A DNA stretch of 7,034 nt, taken from positions 1-7,034 of the forward strand of contig JAUWTR010000084.1 in the NCBI GenBank assembly GCA_030614645.1, read 5' to 3'. Shown piece after piece: positions 1-6,302 of the stretch (the first letter of the stretch is position 1; the number at the start of each line of letters is the position of its first letter). Both the position numbers and the translations under genes were made by a program. The stretch is from Candidatus Aminicenantota bacterium. Lineage in GTDB: Bacteria > Acidobacteriota > Aminicenantia > Aminicenantales > Aminicenantaceae. The notes below the pieces were generated by a model. That model was given only the letters and a program-made list of their open reading frames with translations, was not told the DNA's origin and did no database searches.

Positions 1-27
1 CCTGAATTATTCATAAGAAATGTCGAT
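1..27 (+). repeat. left terminal inverted repeat
   Basis: This is the left arm of the 27-bp perfect inverted repeat and the exact reverse complement of 120-146. Pairing fails at the next positions (28/119 and 29/118), which defines the inner edge. The outer edge coincides with the window start, so the repeat could extend further left only if the right arm also extended into fmt, which the TTAA boundary argues against. Confidence 0.9.
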
Positions 28-119
28 ATTTATGTTACATCCTTTTAGGTATATATTTTACATTGATTGATACGTAAATCCTATTTACCATTTCGTTTAC
101 AATATAATCTCTATTTATA

Positions 120-146
120 ATCGACATTTCTTATGAATAATTCAGG
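120..146 (-). repeat. right terminal inverted repeat
   Basis: This is the right arm of the 27-bp perfect inverted repeat. It ends in TTCAGG at base 146, immediately before the fmt stop codon, so the element abuts the gene without removing any of it. Confidence 0.9.
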
Positions 147-150
147 TTAA
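147..150. other. TTAA, candidate target-site duplication
   Basis: TTAA directly follows the outer end of the right inverted repeat. Read on the minus strand it supplies the last base of the final fmt serine codon plus the TAA stop. An insertion that duplicates TTAA would therefore leave the fmt reading frame and its stop intact. The matching copy would sit just left of base 1 and cannot be seen here. Confidence 0.45.
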
Positions 151-1082
151 CTAAATATGTCCCCAGTTTGCAGTTTAGCTCCTAAAGAATAAGCGTAAGC
201 AGACATTTCTTTTTTATTTTCAGGCTGGAGTTCTTCGATTAAGTAGGAATTAGAATCTCCACAACATACTTTTATCCCCATTCTATTTATTTCAATAATT
301 TCTCCAGGTTGATAATTCAGTCCTGACTTTTTGTCAAATGGTTTCCCCTTGATTATTTTGAGCCGTTTATCTTGTAGGAATGTGAAAGTAGATGGCCAGG
401 AGTAAAATGCTCTATACTGCCTGTGAATCGAAATACCACTGTTCTCCCAACAGATTTTTCCCATTTGTTTTTTAATAAGAGGTGCATATGTGGCTTTGGA
501 ATGATCTTGGGGCCGGAGTTTTAAGACAGGGATTTTGTTTATAGTTGTGATGAGCAGTTCGGCTCCGATATGAGCAAGACGGGATTCAAGTTCAGCGGCA
601 TTTTCATCAGCTTGAATGGGGACTTCTTTTTGAGAATAAACTGGGCCTTCATCCATGTTTTTGTTGAGTTCAAAGATGGAAACACCGGTTTTTTCTTCTC
701 CTTTCAAAATTGCCCATTGAACTGGGGATGCTCCTCTGTATTTGGGAAGAAGAGAAAAATGGAGATTAATAGAGTTATATTTCGGTAGATAAATAATCGA
801 AGAGGGTATGAACTGGCCATATGACACTATGACATTAAGATCAGGCTTGATTTGTTTTAGTTTTTCCAGTACTTCTGGATTTTTCCTGATTTTATGGGGC
901 TGTAGAATGGGAGTATTATTTTCAAGGGCGTATTTTTTTAAAGGATTCTGGGTAATTTTCTTACCTCTTCCTGCTTTTCTGTCTGGCTGAGTAATAATGA
1001 GTTCAACGGCTAGGCCGACGCTTGATAATAATTGGAAGGAATGCAATGATGATTGGGAGCTTCCGAAAAATACAATTTTCAT
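147..1082 (-). CDS. fmt: methionyl-tRNA formyltransferase
   Basis: This cytoplasmic enzyme transfers a formyl group from 10-formyltetrahydrofolate to the amino group of initiator Met-tRNA, so that translation begins with formylmethionine. At 311 residues it is the usual length. The N-terminal formyltransferase fold (about 1-200) shows TQPDRKAGRGKK at 31-42, the loop typical of Fmt, and the signature SLLPKYRGASPVQWAI at 110-125. The expected catalytic trio is Asn106, His108 and Asp144. The C-terminal tRNA-contacting domain spans about 206-311. The ATG start is preceded by a GAAGAG-type ribosome site. The gene lies 14 bp downstream of def, and the pair is a common bacterial operon. Transcription probably comes from the def promoter. 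The stop codon touches the inverted-repeat element at 1-146. Identification is secure. Confidence 0.97.
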   Translation of the reverse strand: MKIVFFGSSQSSLHSFQLLSSVGLAVELIITQPDRKAGRGKKITQNPLKKYALENNTPILQPHKIRKNPEVLEKLKQIKPDLNVIVSYGQFIPSSIIYLPKYNSINLHFSLLPKYRGASPVQWAILKGEEKTGVSIFELNKNMDEGPVYSQKEVPIQADENAAELESRLAHIGAELLITTINKIPVLKLRPQDHSKATYAPLIKKQMGKICWENSGISIHRQYRAFYSWPSTFTFLQDKRLKIIKGKPFDKKSGLNYQPGEIIEINRMGIKVCCGDSNSYLIEELQPENKKEMSAYAYSLGAKLQTGDIFS

Positions 1083-1096
1083 AAGGTCTCTTCTTT

Positions 1097-1609
1097 TTAT
1101 AGACGTTTTTTTAGTTTCTTTTTTATCAGGTTTTTCTTTAGGGGGGAAAGATGGTCAATAAATAAAATTCCGTTGATATGATCTACTTCATGACATAATA
1201 CCCGGGCCAGAAGCCCTTCAGCTGAAATCTCCAGTTCTTTTTCATTTAGGTCATACCCTTTCAACACAATTTGTGCAGGGCGGTTGACATTTTCGTTTAT
1301 CTCAGGGACAGAAAGACATCCTTCTTCCATATCCTTATTTCCCTCTCGAAAAGTTATTTCAGGATTGATCAGCACCAGGAGGTCTTCTTTCTTTTCTCCA
1401 ACGGAAAGGTCAGCTGTTATCAGCTTAATGCTCTGGTTTATCTGAGGAGCTGCCAGGCCTATTCCGGGAGATGAATGCATGGTATAAACCATGTTAGCGG
1501 CGATATTTTTTATATCTTCTGTAATATTCTTTATTTCTTGAGCTTTTTGTTTTAGAACCGGATGTCCATAAGTAATAATTTCCAGCAAGGTTGAGTCTTT
1601 CTTCATCAT
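1097..1609 (-). CDS. def: peptide deformylase
   Basis: This metalloenzyme removes the N-formyl group from nascent proteins at the ribosome exit. With the ATG start at 1609 it has 170 residues, a normal length. All three family motifs are intact: GIGLAAPQ at 49-56, EGCLS at 96-100 with metal ligand Cys98, and HEVDH at 140-144 with ligands His140 and His144 and catalytic Glu141. The C-terminus is a lysine-rich tail. The frame can be extended to a GTG at 1618, but the predicted transcription start is near 1620, which would leave almost no leader. GGTG lies 6 bases before the ATG at 1609, and a second ATG follows at 1606. I therefore prefer 1609 or 1606. The downstream partner is fmt, 14 bp away. 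The function is secure; the exact start is less so. Confidence 0.96.
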   Translation of the reverse strand: MMKKDSTLLEIITYGHPVLKQKAQEIKNITEDIKNIAANMVYTMHSSPGIGLAAPQINQSIKLITADLSVGEKKEDLLVLINPEITFREGNKDMEEGCLSVPEINENVNRPAQIVLKGYDLNEKELEISAEGLLARVLCHEVDHINGILFIDHLSPLKKNLIKKKLKKRL

Positions 1610-1626
1610 TAAGTACACCAGTCATT

Positions 1627-1655
1627 ATTATAAAGCAATTTTTATACTAACTCAA
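1627..1655 (-). promoter_or_regulatory. sigma-70 type promoter of def-fmt
   Basis: On the minus strand, a -35 box TTGAGT (1655-1650, 4 of 6 matching TTGACA) is separated by exactly 17 bases from a perfect -10 box TATAAT (1632-1627). Transcription would begin near 1620, about 11-14 bases before the preferred def ATG codons. The -35 box lies immediately next to the stop codon of the upstream PqqD-like gene, inside its last two codons. This suggests def-fmt can be transcribed independently of that gene. No factor-binding site is evident. Confidence 0.65.
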
Positions 1656-1985
1656 TTTTAGGAAGCCATTCCTTTCTAAAGCCTTAAGAAATGTTGCTAT
1701 TCTGTCGTATAAAGGTTCCACTTTATCTCCGAATCTTTCTTTTTGTAGTTCAGCGATTTTCTTGACAGTGTGAGAGCCATTGCAATTTTTCCAGAAGAAA
1801 CTTCCTATATCATCTAATGTGATTTTATAGTAAGGCCTTTTCATACGTGACAGTATATATTTTACAAACAGCGGATTCTTTAATTTAGGTTCAAATAGTA
1901 TGACCTGTCCTTCACTGTCCTGCTCCCACTTTATATTGTGACCCGGTATTATATCGAGTAGGTTAAGCAAGGAATTATTGCTCAC
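1647..1985 (-). CDS. small PqqD-family protein
   Basis: This predicted cytoplasmic protein has 112 residues from a GTG start at 1985. The C-terminal half (about 56-112) matches the PqqD pattern: LDDIGSFFW, then NGSHTVKKIA, a helix with ERFGD, and a closing helix FLKALERNGFLKL. The N-terminal part (SLLNLLDIIPGHNIKWE) resembles stand-alone PqqD-like proteins. PqqD domains are small winged-helix modules. Some bind peptide precursors for modifying radical-SAM enzymes, but many PqqD-like proteins have no known role. No PQQ or peptide-modification gene is visible nearby, so I assign no function. The frame is open upstream to an ATG at 2015 and a TTG at 2063. I choose GTG because AGAGGAG lies 6 bases before it and the predicted promoter would start transcription near 2008, after both upstream codons. 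The family call is fairly sure; the role is unknown. Confidence 0.8.
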   Translation of the reverse strand: MSNNSLLNLLDIIPGHNIKWEQDSEGQVILFEPKLKNPLFVKYILSRMKRPYYKITLDDIGSFFWKNCNGSHTVKKIAELQKERFGDKVEPLYDRIATFLKALERNGFLKLS

Positions 1986-1991
1986 GAAAAA

Positions 1992-1998
1992 CTCCTCT
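1992..1998 (-). promoter_or_regulatory. strong ribosome binding site deciding a GTG start
   Basis: The minus strand reads AGAGGAG, then six bases, then GTG at 1985-1983. It is the best Shine-Dalgarno match seen in the window. Neither of the longer start options (ATG at 2015, TTG at 2063) has a comparable site, so this fixes the start of the PqqD-like gene. Confidence 0.75.
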
Positions 1999-2014
1999 TG
2001 ATAAGTTTGTAACA

Positions 2015-2044
2015 TATATATCTTTATGGCTTGTTTCTTGTCAA
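2015..2044 (-). promoter_or_regulatory. probable sigma-70 promoter of the PqqD-like gene
   Basis: On the minus strand, a perfect -35 box TTGACA (2044-2039) is followed after 18 bases by TATATA (2020-2015), matching 4 of 6 consensus positions. A start near 2008 gives a leader of about 23 bases that contains the AGAGGAG ribosome site before GTG 1985. The fit of promoter, leader and ribosome site is the main support, since the -10 box alone is weak. Confidence 0.5.
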
Positions 2045-2081
2045 GGGAAAATAGAAAAATCAATTTAAAGGGTTTTTTTAA

Positions 2082-2110
2082 TTGCGTGATTGTTAAATTT
2101 ATGATAAAAA
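2082..2110 (+). promoter_or_regulatory. weak candidate promoter for the mreB operon
   Basis: On the plus strand, TTGCGT (2082-2087, 3 of 6) is separated by 17 bases from TAAAAA (2105-2110, 4 of 6), with an upstream TG at 2102-2103 as in extended -10 promoters. Transcription would start near 2117, about 20 bases before the mreB ATG. This is the best arrangement I can find in the divergent region, but AT-rich DNA gives such matches by chance. Confidence 0.3.
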
Positions 2111-2137
2111 TTAGGGGTATTTATTATTAAGGTAGAA

Positions 2138-3169
2138 ATGAGTTTATTTAAATGGGTAAAAGAAAAACTATTTTGCGACTTGGCAATTGACTTGGGTACG
2201 GCCAATACTCTTGTTTTTTTGAGGGGTAAAGGGATTATAGTCCAGGAACCTTCGGTAGTTGTAATAAATAAGCAAACTGGGAAAGTTGAGGCTGTTGGGA
2301 AAGAAGCAAAGGAGATGCTTGGTAAAACTCCCAAAAGTGTTGTTTCTATTAAACCTATGCGTGACGGAGTTATTGCAGATTTTGAGATTGCCGAGAAAAT
2401 GTTGGATTATTTTATAAAAAAATCAACAAACAACCGGAATTTTATCCTCAGACCAAGGATTGTTATTGGAATTCCTAGTGGAATAACTCAAGTTGAACGC
2501 CGAGCAGTCAAAGATGTAGCTATGCGTGCGAAAGCTTCTGAGGTATATTTAGTCGAGCAACCTATGTCTGCTTCTATAGGAGCAGATCTCCCCATTTCTG
2601 AACCGACTGGAAATATGATTGTCGATATTGGAGGTGGAACAACAGATATTGCTATTATCTCACTAACCGGAATTGTCTTTAATCATTCCATTCGAATTGC
2701 CGGAAATGAGATGGATGATTCTATTATCCAGCATGTTAAGAAAAAATATAATCTGCTTATCGGAGAAAAAACTGCGGAGCATATCAAAATATTGATCGGT
2801 TCAGCCTATCCTTTGGATGAACCAATGACGATGGAGATTAAAGGAAGAGATTTGAGGGAAGGTATTCCCAAGACTGTTGTTGTTGATGATCAAGAAATCA
2901 GAGAAGCACTTGAGGATGTTGTGGGATCCATTATCAATGCTATCAGAATAGCTTTGGAAAAAATCCCTCCTGAGCTATCTGCAGATATAATAGACCGTGG
3001 TATAATTTTAACCGGCGGCGGAGCTCTTGTTAAGAATATTGATAAACGAATTCGTGAGGAAACACAACTTCCAGTTTTCATTACCGAAGATCCTTTGACA
3101 ACGGTTGTGCTGGGAGCAGGGAAAATGCTTGATGATTTAGAATTATTGAGGAAGATCTCTTTAATCTAA
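2138..3169 (+). CDS. mreB: rod shape-determining protein MreB (actin homologue)
   Basis: This bacterial actin binds ATP and forms membrane-attached filaments that orient side-wall peptidoglycan synthesis. At 343 residues it is the standard length. Visible nucleotide-binding elements are AIDLGTANT at 16-24 (phosphate 1), the catalytic-glutamate region around VEQPMSASIGA with Glu140, DIGGGTTDIA at 163-172 (phosphate 2), and ILTGGGALV at 290-298 (adenosine site). The N-terminus MSLFKWVKEKLF looks like a short amphipathic membrane-binding helix, with Phe4, Trp6 and Phe12 on one face, as known for MreB of many Gram-negatives. An AAGG-containing ribosome site lies 5 bases before the ATG. It is the first gene of the mreBCD-mrdA-rodA operon, with mreC beginning 18 bp downstream. 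It is transcribed divergently from the PqqD-like gene. Identification is secure. Confidence 0.98.
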   Translation: MSLFKWVKEKLFCDLAIDLGTANTLVFLRGKGIIVQEPSVVVINKQTGKVEAVGKEAKEMLGKTPKSVVSIKPMRDGVIADFEIAEKMLDYFIKKSTNNRNFILRPRIVIGIPSGITQVERRAVKDVAMRAKASEVYLVEQPMSASIGADLPISEPTGNMIVDIGGGTTDIAIISLTGIVFNHSIRIAGNEMDDSIIQHVKKKYNLLIGEKTAEHIKILIGSAYPLDEPMTMEIKGRDLREGIPKTVVVDDQEIREALEDVVGSIINAIRIALEKIPPELSADIIDRGIILTGGGALVKNIDKRIREETQLPVFITEDPLTTVVLGAGKMLDDLELLRKISLI

Positions 3170-3187
3170 TCAGTTGAAATATATTTT

Positions 3188-4021
3188 ATGCCCTCTTTTC
3201 TGAAAAAGAAGAAAAATCTAACCATTCTTCTGTCAATCGTATTTATCCAAATGATTTTAATCTCTATTCAGGCTCCTCTTGGTGAAGACGAGAGCTTCTT
3301 TAAGAAAATGCTGCTTTCAGTTTTTATTCCTGTACAGGATGGGGTTGCCTATTTTTTTCATGGTTCAAATAAATTTTGGAGAAATTATTTCTTCCTACAC
3401 GGTATTCAAGTTAAATATAATTCGCTTAAAGAAAAAAATTTTCTGCTTAAACATGAAAATGATCTTCTTAGAAAAGCATTAAAAAAATATCAAGGTGAAA
3501 AAGAAGTAGAAGATATTTTCCAGCAGGCACATGAAAAAATAGTTGCAGCGCGTATAATCGGTGTAGATGCCGGAAATATTTTTAAATCGATAAATATAAA
3601 TAAAGGATCTGCTGATGGCGTAAAGAAGAACATGGTTGTCCTTGACCTAAATGGTAACCTGGTAGGACGGATTATTACAGTAACAATAAGGGGAGCAAGA
3701 ATTCAACTGTTGACAGATAATGATGCTGGAGTCAGTGTTAGCTCTGAAGAGAATAAATCTATTGGAGTTCTTTCCGGAAGTGGGAGTGGCCTTTGCCAGG
3801 TGAATTATATTTTAAATACGAACAAAGACCTGGATATAGGGAATATTATAATTACTACTGGTTATGATGAAATTTACCCTCCGGGGATAAGAGTGGGGAA
3901 GATAATTTCGATTGAGAACCTTCCGTCACTTTTTAAAACGATCATTGTCAAGCCCTATTTTGACCTTAGTCATTCTAACCGCCTGGCTGTGATCGGAGTT
4001 ACTGCTGCGGAATTTTACTAA
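3188..4021 (+). CDS. mreC: rod shape-determining protein MreC
   Basis: This single-pass inner-membrane protein is an elongasome scaffold; its periplasmic domain binds PBP2 and activates wall synthesis. At 277 residues it is the normal length. A basic stretch (KKKK at 6-9) precedes one membrane helix at about 11-28, giving an N-in, C-out orientation. A hydrophilic helix with coiled-coil character covers about 73-106. The beta-rich MreC core runs from about 118 to 271, with ARIIGVDAGNIFKSININKG, GNLVGRI and the late YPPGIRVGKI typical of the family. No clear ribosome site precedes the ATG, which suggests translation depends partly on coupling to mreB, 18 bp upstream. The stop is 2 bp before mreD. 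Identification rests on domain layout plus operon position and is strong. Confidence 0.95.
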   Translation: MPSFLKKKKNLTILLSIVFIQMILISIQAPLGEDESFFKKMLLSVFIPVQDGVAYFFHGSNKFWRNYFFLHGIQVKYNSLKEKNFLLKHENDLLRKALKKYQGEKEVEDIFQQAHEKIVAARIIGVDAGNIFKSININKGSADGVKKNMVVLDLNGNLVGRIITVTIRGARIQLLTDNDAGVSVSSEENKSIGVLSGSGSGLCQVNYILNTNKDLDIGNIIITTGYDEIYPPGIRVGKIISIENLPSLFKTIIVKPYFDLSHSNRLAVIGVTAAEFY

Positions 4022-4023
4022 CA

Positions 4024-4515
4024 ATGAGAGATTTTTTATTTAGCGGCTTAGTTATTTTTATTGCTGTTGTGGTATATTTATTTCTTCAGAATGTTTCCTT
4101 TTTGTTTCCTTTTTTGTTGAATGTATTCAGTATTGTAGTGATTTATTTTGCGGTTGAGAAGGGAGAAGTTTTTGGTGCTTTTACAGGAATGGCTTGTGGG
4201 CTTATTCAGGATTCATTTTGCCTGGGAGTATTTGGTGTCGCTGGTATTGCAAAAACATTACTTGGTTATTTTACCGGATTAATTTCAAAAAAAATAAATG
4301 TTGCTCCTTTTTCCAGAAATGTTCTATTTAATATAATAATGTTGATCTTTGAATTACTCGTATGGGTATTTATATATACTCTGATCATTGGTGAGAAACT
4401 TTATACTGCAAATGGTTTACTGTTTCTGCAGCCGTTTTGTACAGCTTTGGGGGCGAGTTTTACAATAGTTCTGGTCAGGAAGATTAGGAAAAGGAAGTCG
4501 AAATATATAAGATGA
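4024..4515 (+). CDS. mreD: rod shape-determining membrane protein MreD
   Basis: This small integral membrane protein of the elongasome works with MreC, and the MreC/MreD balance influences PBP2-RodA activity. It has 163 residues, the usual size, and about five or six hydrophobic helices (roughly 4-22, 27-43, 48-66, 68-88, 101-122 and 131-151). The family hallmark is the glycine-rich segment GAFTGMACGLIQDSF at 51-65 with Asp63, followed by GVFGVAGIAKTLLGY. The tail (RKIRKRKSK) is strongly basic and probably cytoplasmic. The gene starts 2 bp after the mreC stop without a convincing ribosome site, and its TGA stop overlaps the mrdA ATG in an ATGA, so both junctions look translationally coupled. 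MreD sequences diverge widely, so the call depends on hydrophobicity, the glycine motif and position. Confidence 0.93.
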   Translation: MRDFLFSGLVIFIAVVVYLFLQNVSFLFPFLLNVFSIVVIYFAVEKGEVFGAFTGMACGLIQDSFCLGVFGVAGIAKTLLGYFTGLISKKINVAPFSRNVLFNIIMLIFELLVWVFIYTLIIGEKLYTANGLLFLQPFCTALGASFTIVLVRKIRKRKSKYIR

Positions 4516-6302
4516 AAAATAAGATATACGAGGACCTTTCTCTGATACGCAGCCGGGCAAAATTAACTTTAGTTTTTATTGAGATCCTATTAATAATAAT
4601 AATTCTTTTTTTCTGGAAAATACAGATTCTTGATCACAAGAAATACTGGAAAAAATCTGAGTCAAATCGCATTAGAGAGATTGTTCAGTTTCCCCAGCGC
4701 GGTCTTATTCTGGATAGAAAAAATCGAATAATTGCAAAAAATGAAGCTTCCTTCAAAGTTTCAATAATAAGGGAAAACAGTAATGACATTAAAGAGTCTT
4801 ATCGGAAAATATCTAGTATTTTGGATTTGGATGTGGAGGAAATAGAGACACGTGTCAATAAGTATAAATCTATCCCTGATTTTTTACCCATAGTGATTAA
4901 GGATGACCTTACAAAAAAGGAAATATCTATATTTGAAAGCAGGAAAATAGAATTTCCGGAATTTGTTATTCAGTCTGAGCCAAAAAGAGATTATCCCAAT
5001 AAGATATGCGCATCCCATGTTGTAGGCTATTTACAGGAAATATCACTAGAAGAAATCAAGAGCGGTAAGTACTCGCGGAGACGTATGGGAGAGTTGGTTG
5101 GAAAAACAGGAATTGAAAAAGAGTATGAATCCATTTTAGCAGGTAAAGAGGGGCTTGTACGTGAAGTAGTGGACAGCCTGGGGAGAAGAAAAGGAGAAAT
5201 TTCGCATATCGCTCCAAAAAAAGGAAGAGATCTCAATTTGACTGTTGATCTAATCCTTCAGAAAAAAGCTGAAAAACTTTTGCAGGGAAAAGAAGGCGCT
5301 ATTGTAGCCCTAAAGGCAAAAACCGGGGAGATCCTTGTTTTGGCAAGCTATCCCAGTTTTGACCCGAATAAGTTTATAAACCGTTTTTCTCCTGAGGAAT
5401 GGATCGAATTGGCCAACAGCCAGGAATACCCATTACAAAACCGTGCTATTAGAGGGCTGTATTCTCCTGGATCTATTTTTAAACTTGTTATGGCAGTTGG
5501 AGCACTGGATTCTAATATTGTTAATGACCGCACTTCTTACTTCTGTCGAGGCTCGATAATAATCTATGGCCATCCTTTTTCTTGCTGGTTTAAGCCAGGA
5601 CACGGGCCTGTTGATCTATACAATGGGATAAAAAAATCCTGTAATGTTTATTTTTATCAAGTTGGAAAAAAAATGGGGATAGAAAAAATCTCACATTATG
5701 CAAAAATACTTGGTTTTGGGAAAAAAACAGGAATAGATCTTTCTGGTGAAAAGGGGGGTCTAGTTCCCGATCCGGAGTGGAAAAGAGAAAGCAGGAATCT
5801 TCCTTGGTATCCAGGGGAAACTATTTCTGTAGCGATCGGGCAGGGTCCTCTTCAGGTCACTCCATTGCAGATTGCTGTTCAAACAGCTCTTATAGCTAAT
5901 AGAGGGAAAAAAGTCAGACCTTACCTTCTTTTAGATAAAACAAGGAAGTTGAGTTTTCCATCAGTGGATATTAAGGCTGAATATTTTGAAAAAGTCATTC
6001 TTGGGATGTGGATGGCAGTTAATGAAAAAGGAGGGACTGCCATAGCTGCCCGTATATCCGGATTTGATGTTTGTGGGAAGACAGGATCAACCCAGGTTGT
6101 CAGTAAGGAAACTGCCAAAAAATTAGCAGAGACTAAAGAAATTGAAATAAAAACTCATTCTTGGTTTTCAGGTTTTGCACCCCGAAATGATCCGGAGCTT
6201 GTTGTGACAGTAATTATTGAATATGGGGGGGGGGGAGCAGTCACAGCTGCTCCTATAGCTCGAGAGATCTTAAAATTATATAGAGAGAATTATGCTAGAT
6301 AG
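4512..6302 (+). CDS. mrdA: penicillin-binding protein 2, elongasome transpeptidase
   Basis: This class B penicillin-binding protein cross-links new side-wall peptidoglycan together with RodA. It has 596 residues, close to the usual 600-650. A membrane helix at about 17-37 anchors it, followed by the pedestal domain ([17 protein letters not shown] at 61-77, [11 protein letters not shown] at 197-207). All three transpeptidase motifs are present: SIFK at 321-324 with nucleophile Ser321 in [11 protein letters not shown] at 376-378, and KTG at 523-525. The motif set, length and neighbours distinguish it from the septal paralogue FtsI. The ATG overlaps the mreD stop by 4 bp, and rodA starts 11 bp before this gene ends. 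The oddity is an unbroken run of eleven G encoding Gly572-Gly575. One base more or fewer would replace roughly the last 20 residues but leave the active-site motifs intact. Confidence 0.97.
   Translation: MKNKIYEDLSLIRSRAKLTLVFIEILLIIIILFFWKIQILDHKKYWKKSESNRIREIVQFPQRGLILDRKNRIIAKNEASFKVSIIRENSNDIKESYRKISSILDLDVEEIETRVNKYKSIPDFLPIVIKDDLTKKEISIFESRKIEFPEFVIQSEPKRDYPNKICASHVVGYLQEISLEEIKSGKYSRRRMGELVGKTGIEKEYESILAGKEGLVREVVDSLGRRKGEISHIAPKKGRDLNLTVDLILQKKAEKLLQGKEGAIVALKAKTGEILVLASYPSFDPNKFINRFSPEEWIELANSQEYPLQNRAIRGLYSPGSIFKLVMAVGALDSNIVNDRTSYFCRGSIIIYGHPFSCWFKPGHGPVDLYNGIKKSCNVYFYQVGKKMGIEKISHYAKILGFGKKTGIDLSGEKGGLVPDPEWKRESRNLPWYPGETISVAIGQGPLQVTPLQIAVQTALIANRGKKVRPYLLLDKTRKLSFPSVDIKAEYFEKVILGMWMAVNEKGGTAIAARISGFDVCGKTGSTQVVSKETAKKLAETKEIEIKTHSWFSGFAPRNDPELVVTVIIEYGGGGAVTAAPIAREILKLYRENYAR
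6225..6235 (+). repeat. eleven-G homopolymer inside mrdA
   Basis: Eleven consecutive G lie within the mrdA coding frame, encoding four glycines with the following A. Family members often have glycines here, but AT-rich genes usually mix glycine codons. With 12 G the protein would end at a TAG at 6281-6283 (about 590 residues); with 10 G at a TAG at 6256-6258 (about 581 residues). Base count and context are read directly; slippage is inference. Confidence 0.9.
6282..6287 (+). promoter_or_regulatory. ribosome binding site for rodA inside mrdA
   Basis: AGAGAG lies 4 bases before the rodA ATG at 6292 and within the last codons of mrdA. It supports the rodA start that overlaps mrdA by 11 bp. Confidence 0.5.

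Larger units (their letters stand above)
1..146. mobile_element. MITE-like non-coding element with perfect terminal inverted repeats
   Basis: A 146-bp AT-rich element is bounded by a perfect 27-bp inverted repeat (bases 1-27 pair with 120-146, all 27 positions checked). Its outer ends begin CCTGAATTATTCA. The interior (28-119) has no meaningful reading frame. It contains a weaker nested palindrome, 48-61 against 74-89, including a perfect GTAAAT/ATTTAC hairpin at 74-88. The base after the right end starts TTAA. From family knowledge, IS1380/piggyBac-like elements have ends starting CC and target TTAA-like sites, so I infer a short non-autonomous derivative of that group. The left flank is outside the window, so the target duplication cannot be confirmed. 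It could also be a repeat of another kind or a long transcript hairpin after fmt. Confidence 0.6.
1986..2137. other. divergent promoter region between PqqD-like gene and mreB
   Basis: This 152-bp AT-rich spacer separates two diverging transcription units. It contains the minus-strand TTGACA promoter and ribosome site of the PqqD-like gene near one end and the weaker mreB promoter candidate near the other. I see no convincing operator palindrome (only TAAATTTA at 2094-2101), no riboswitch-like structure and no terminator. Confidence 0.6.

Noticed and set aside
1..146. The inverted repeat as a Rho-independent terminator of fmt
   Set aside because: The stem is AT-rich, the loop is 92 bases long, and no U-run following the far arm is visible in the window. 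A mobile-element reading explains the perfect ends and TTAA better.
74..146. Possible CRISPR repeat or small RNA in the left end
   Set aside because: There is only one inverted pair, no regularly spaced direct repeats, and no promoter-terminator arrangement for a small RNA.
570..990. Plus-strand open frames opposite fmt
   Set aside because: They lie entirely inside a strongly supported fmt gene on the other strand, have no recognisable domain or ribosome site, and look like by-products of its codon composition.
1271..1474. Plus-strand open frame opposite def
   Set aside because: It is fully antisense to def motifs and has no family resemblance.
2065..2334. Minus-strand open frame of 89 codons covering the 5' end of mreB and its promoter region
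   Set aside because: It overlaps the highly conserved MreB phosphate-binding region, its protein is low in recognisable features, and no ribosome site supports it.
2890..3081. Minus-strand open frame opposite mreB
   Set aside because: It mirrors conserved MreB sequence; the translation is serine/isoleucine-rich with no motif.
3279..3482. Plus-strand open frame inside mreC in another frame
   Set aside because: It is nested in mreC, which has the correct membrane helix and coiled coil in its own frame.
5027..6118. Three minus-strand open frames opposite mrdA
   Set aside because: All are antisense to PBP2 domains, are short and lack any independent support.
4512..6302. The transpeptidase as FtsI (septal PBP3)
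   Set aside because: It sits directly between mreD and a SEDS gene in a cell-shape operon, and its N-terminal region and YSPGSIFK context match PBP2 better.
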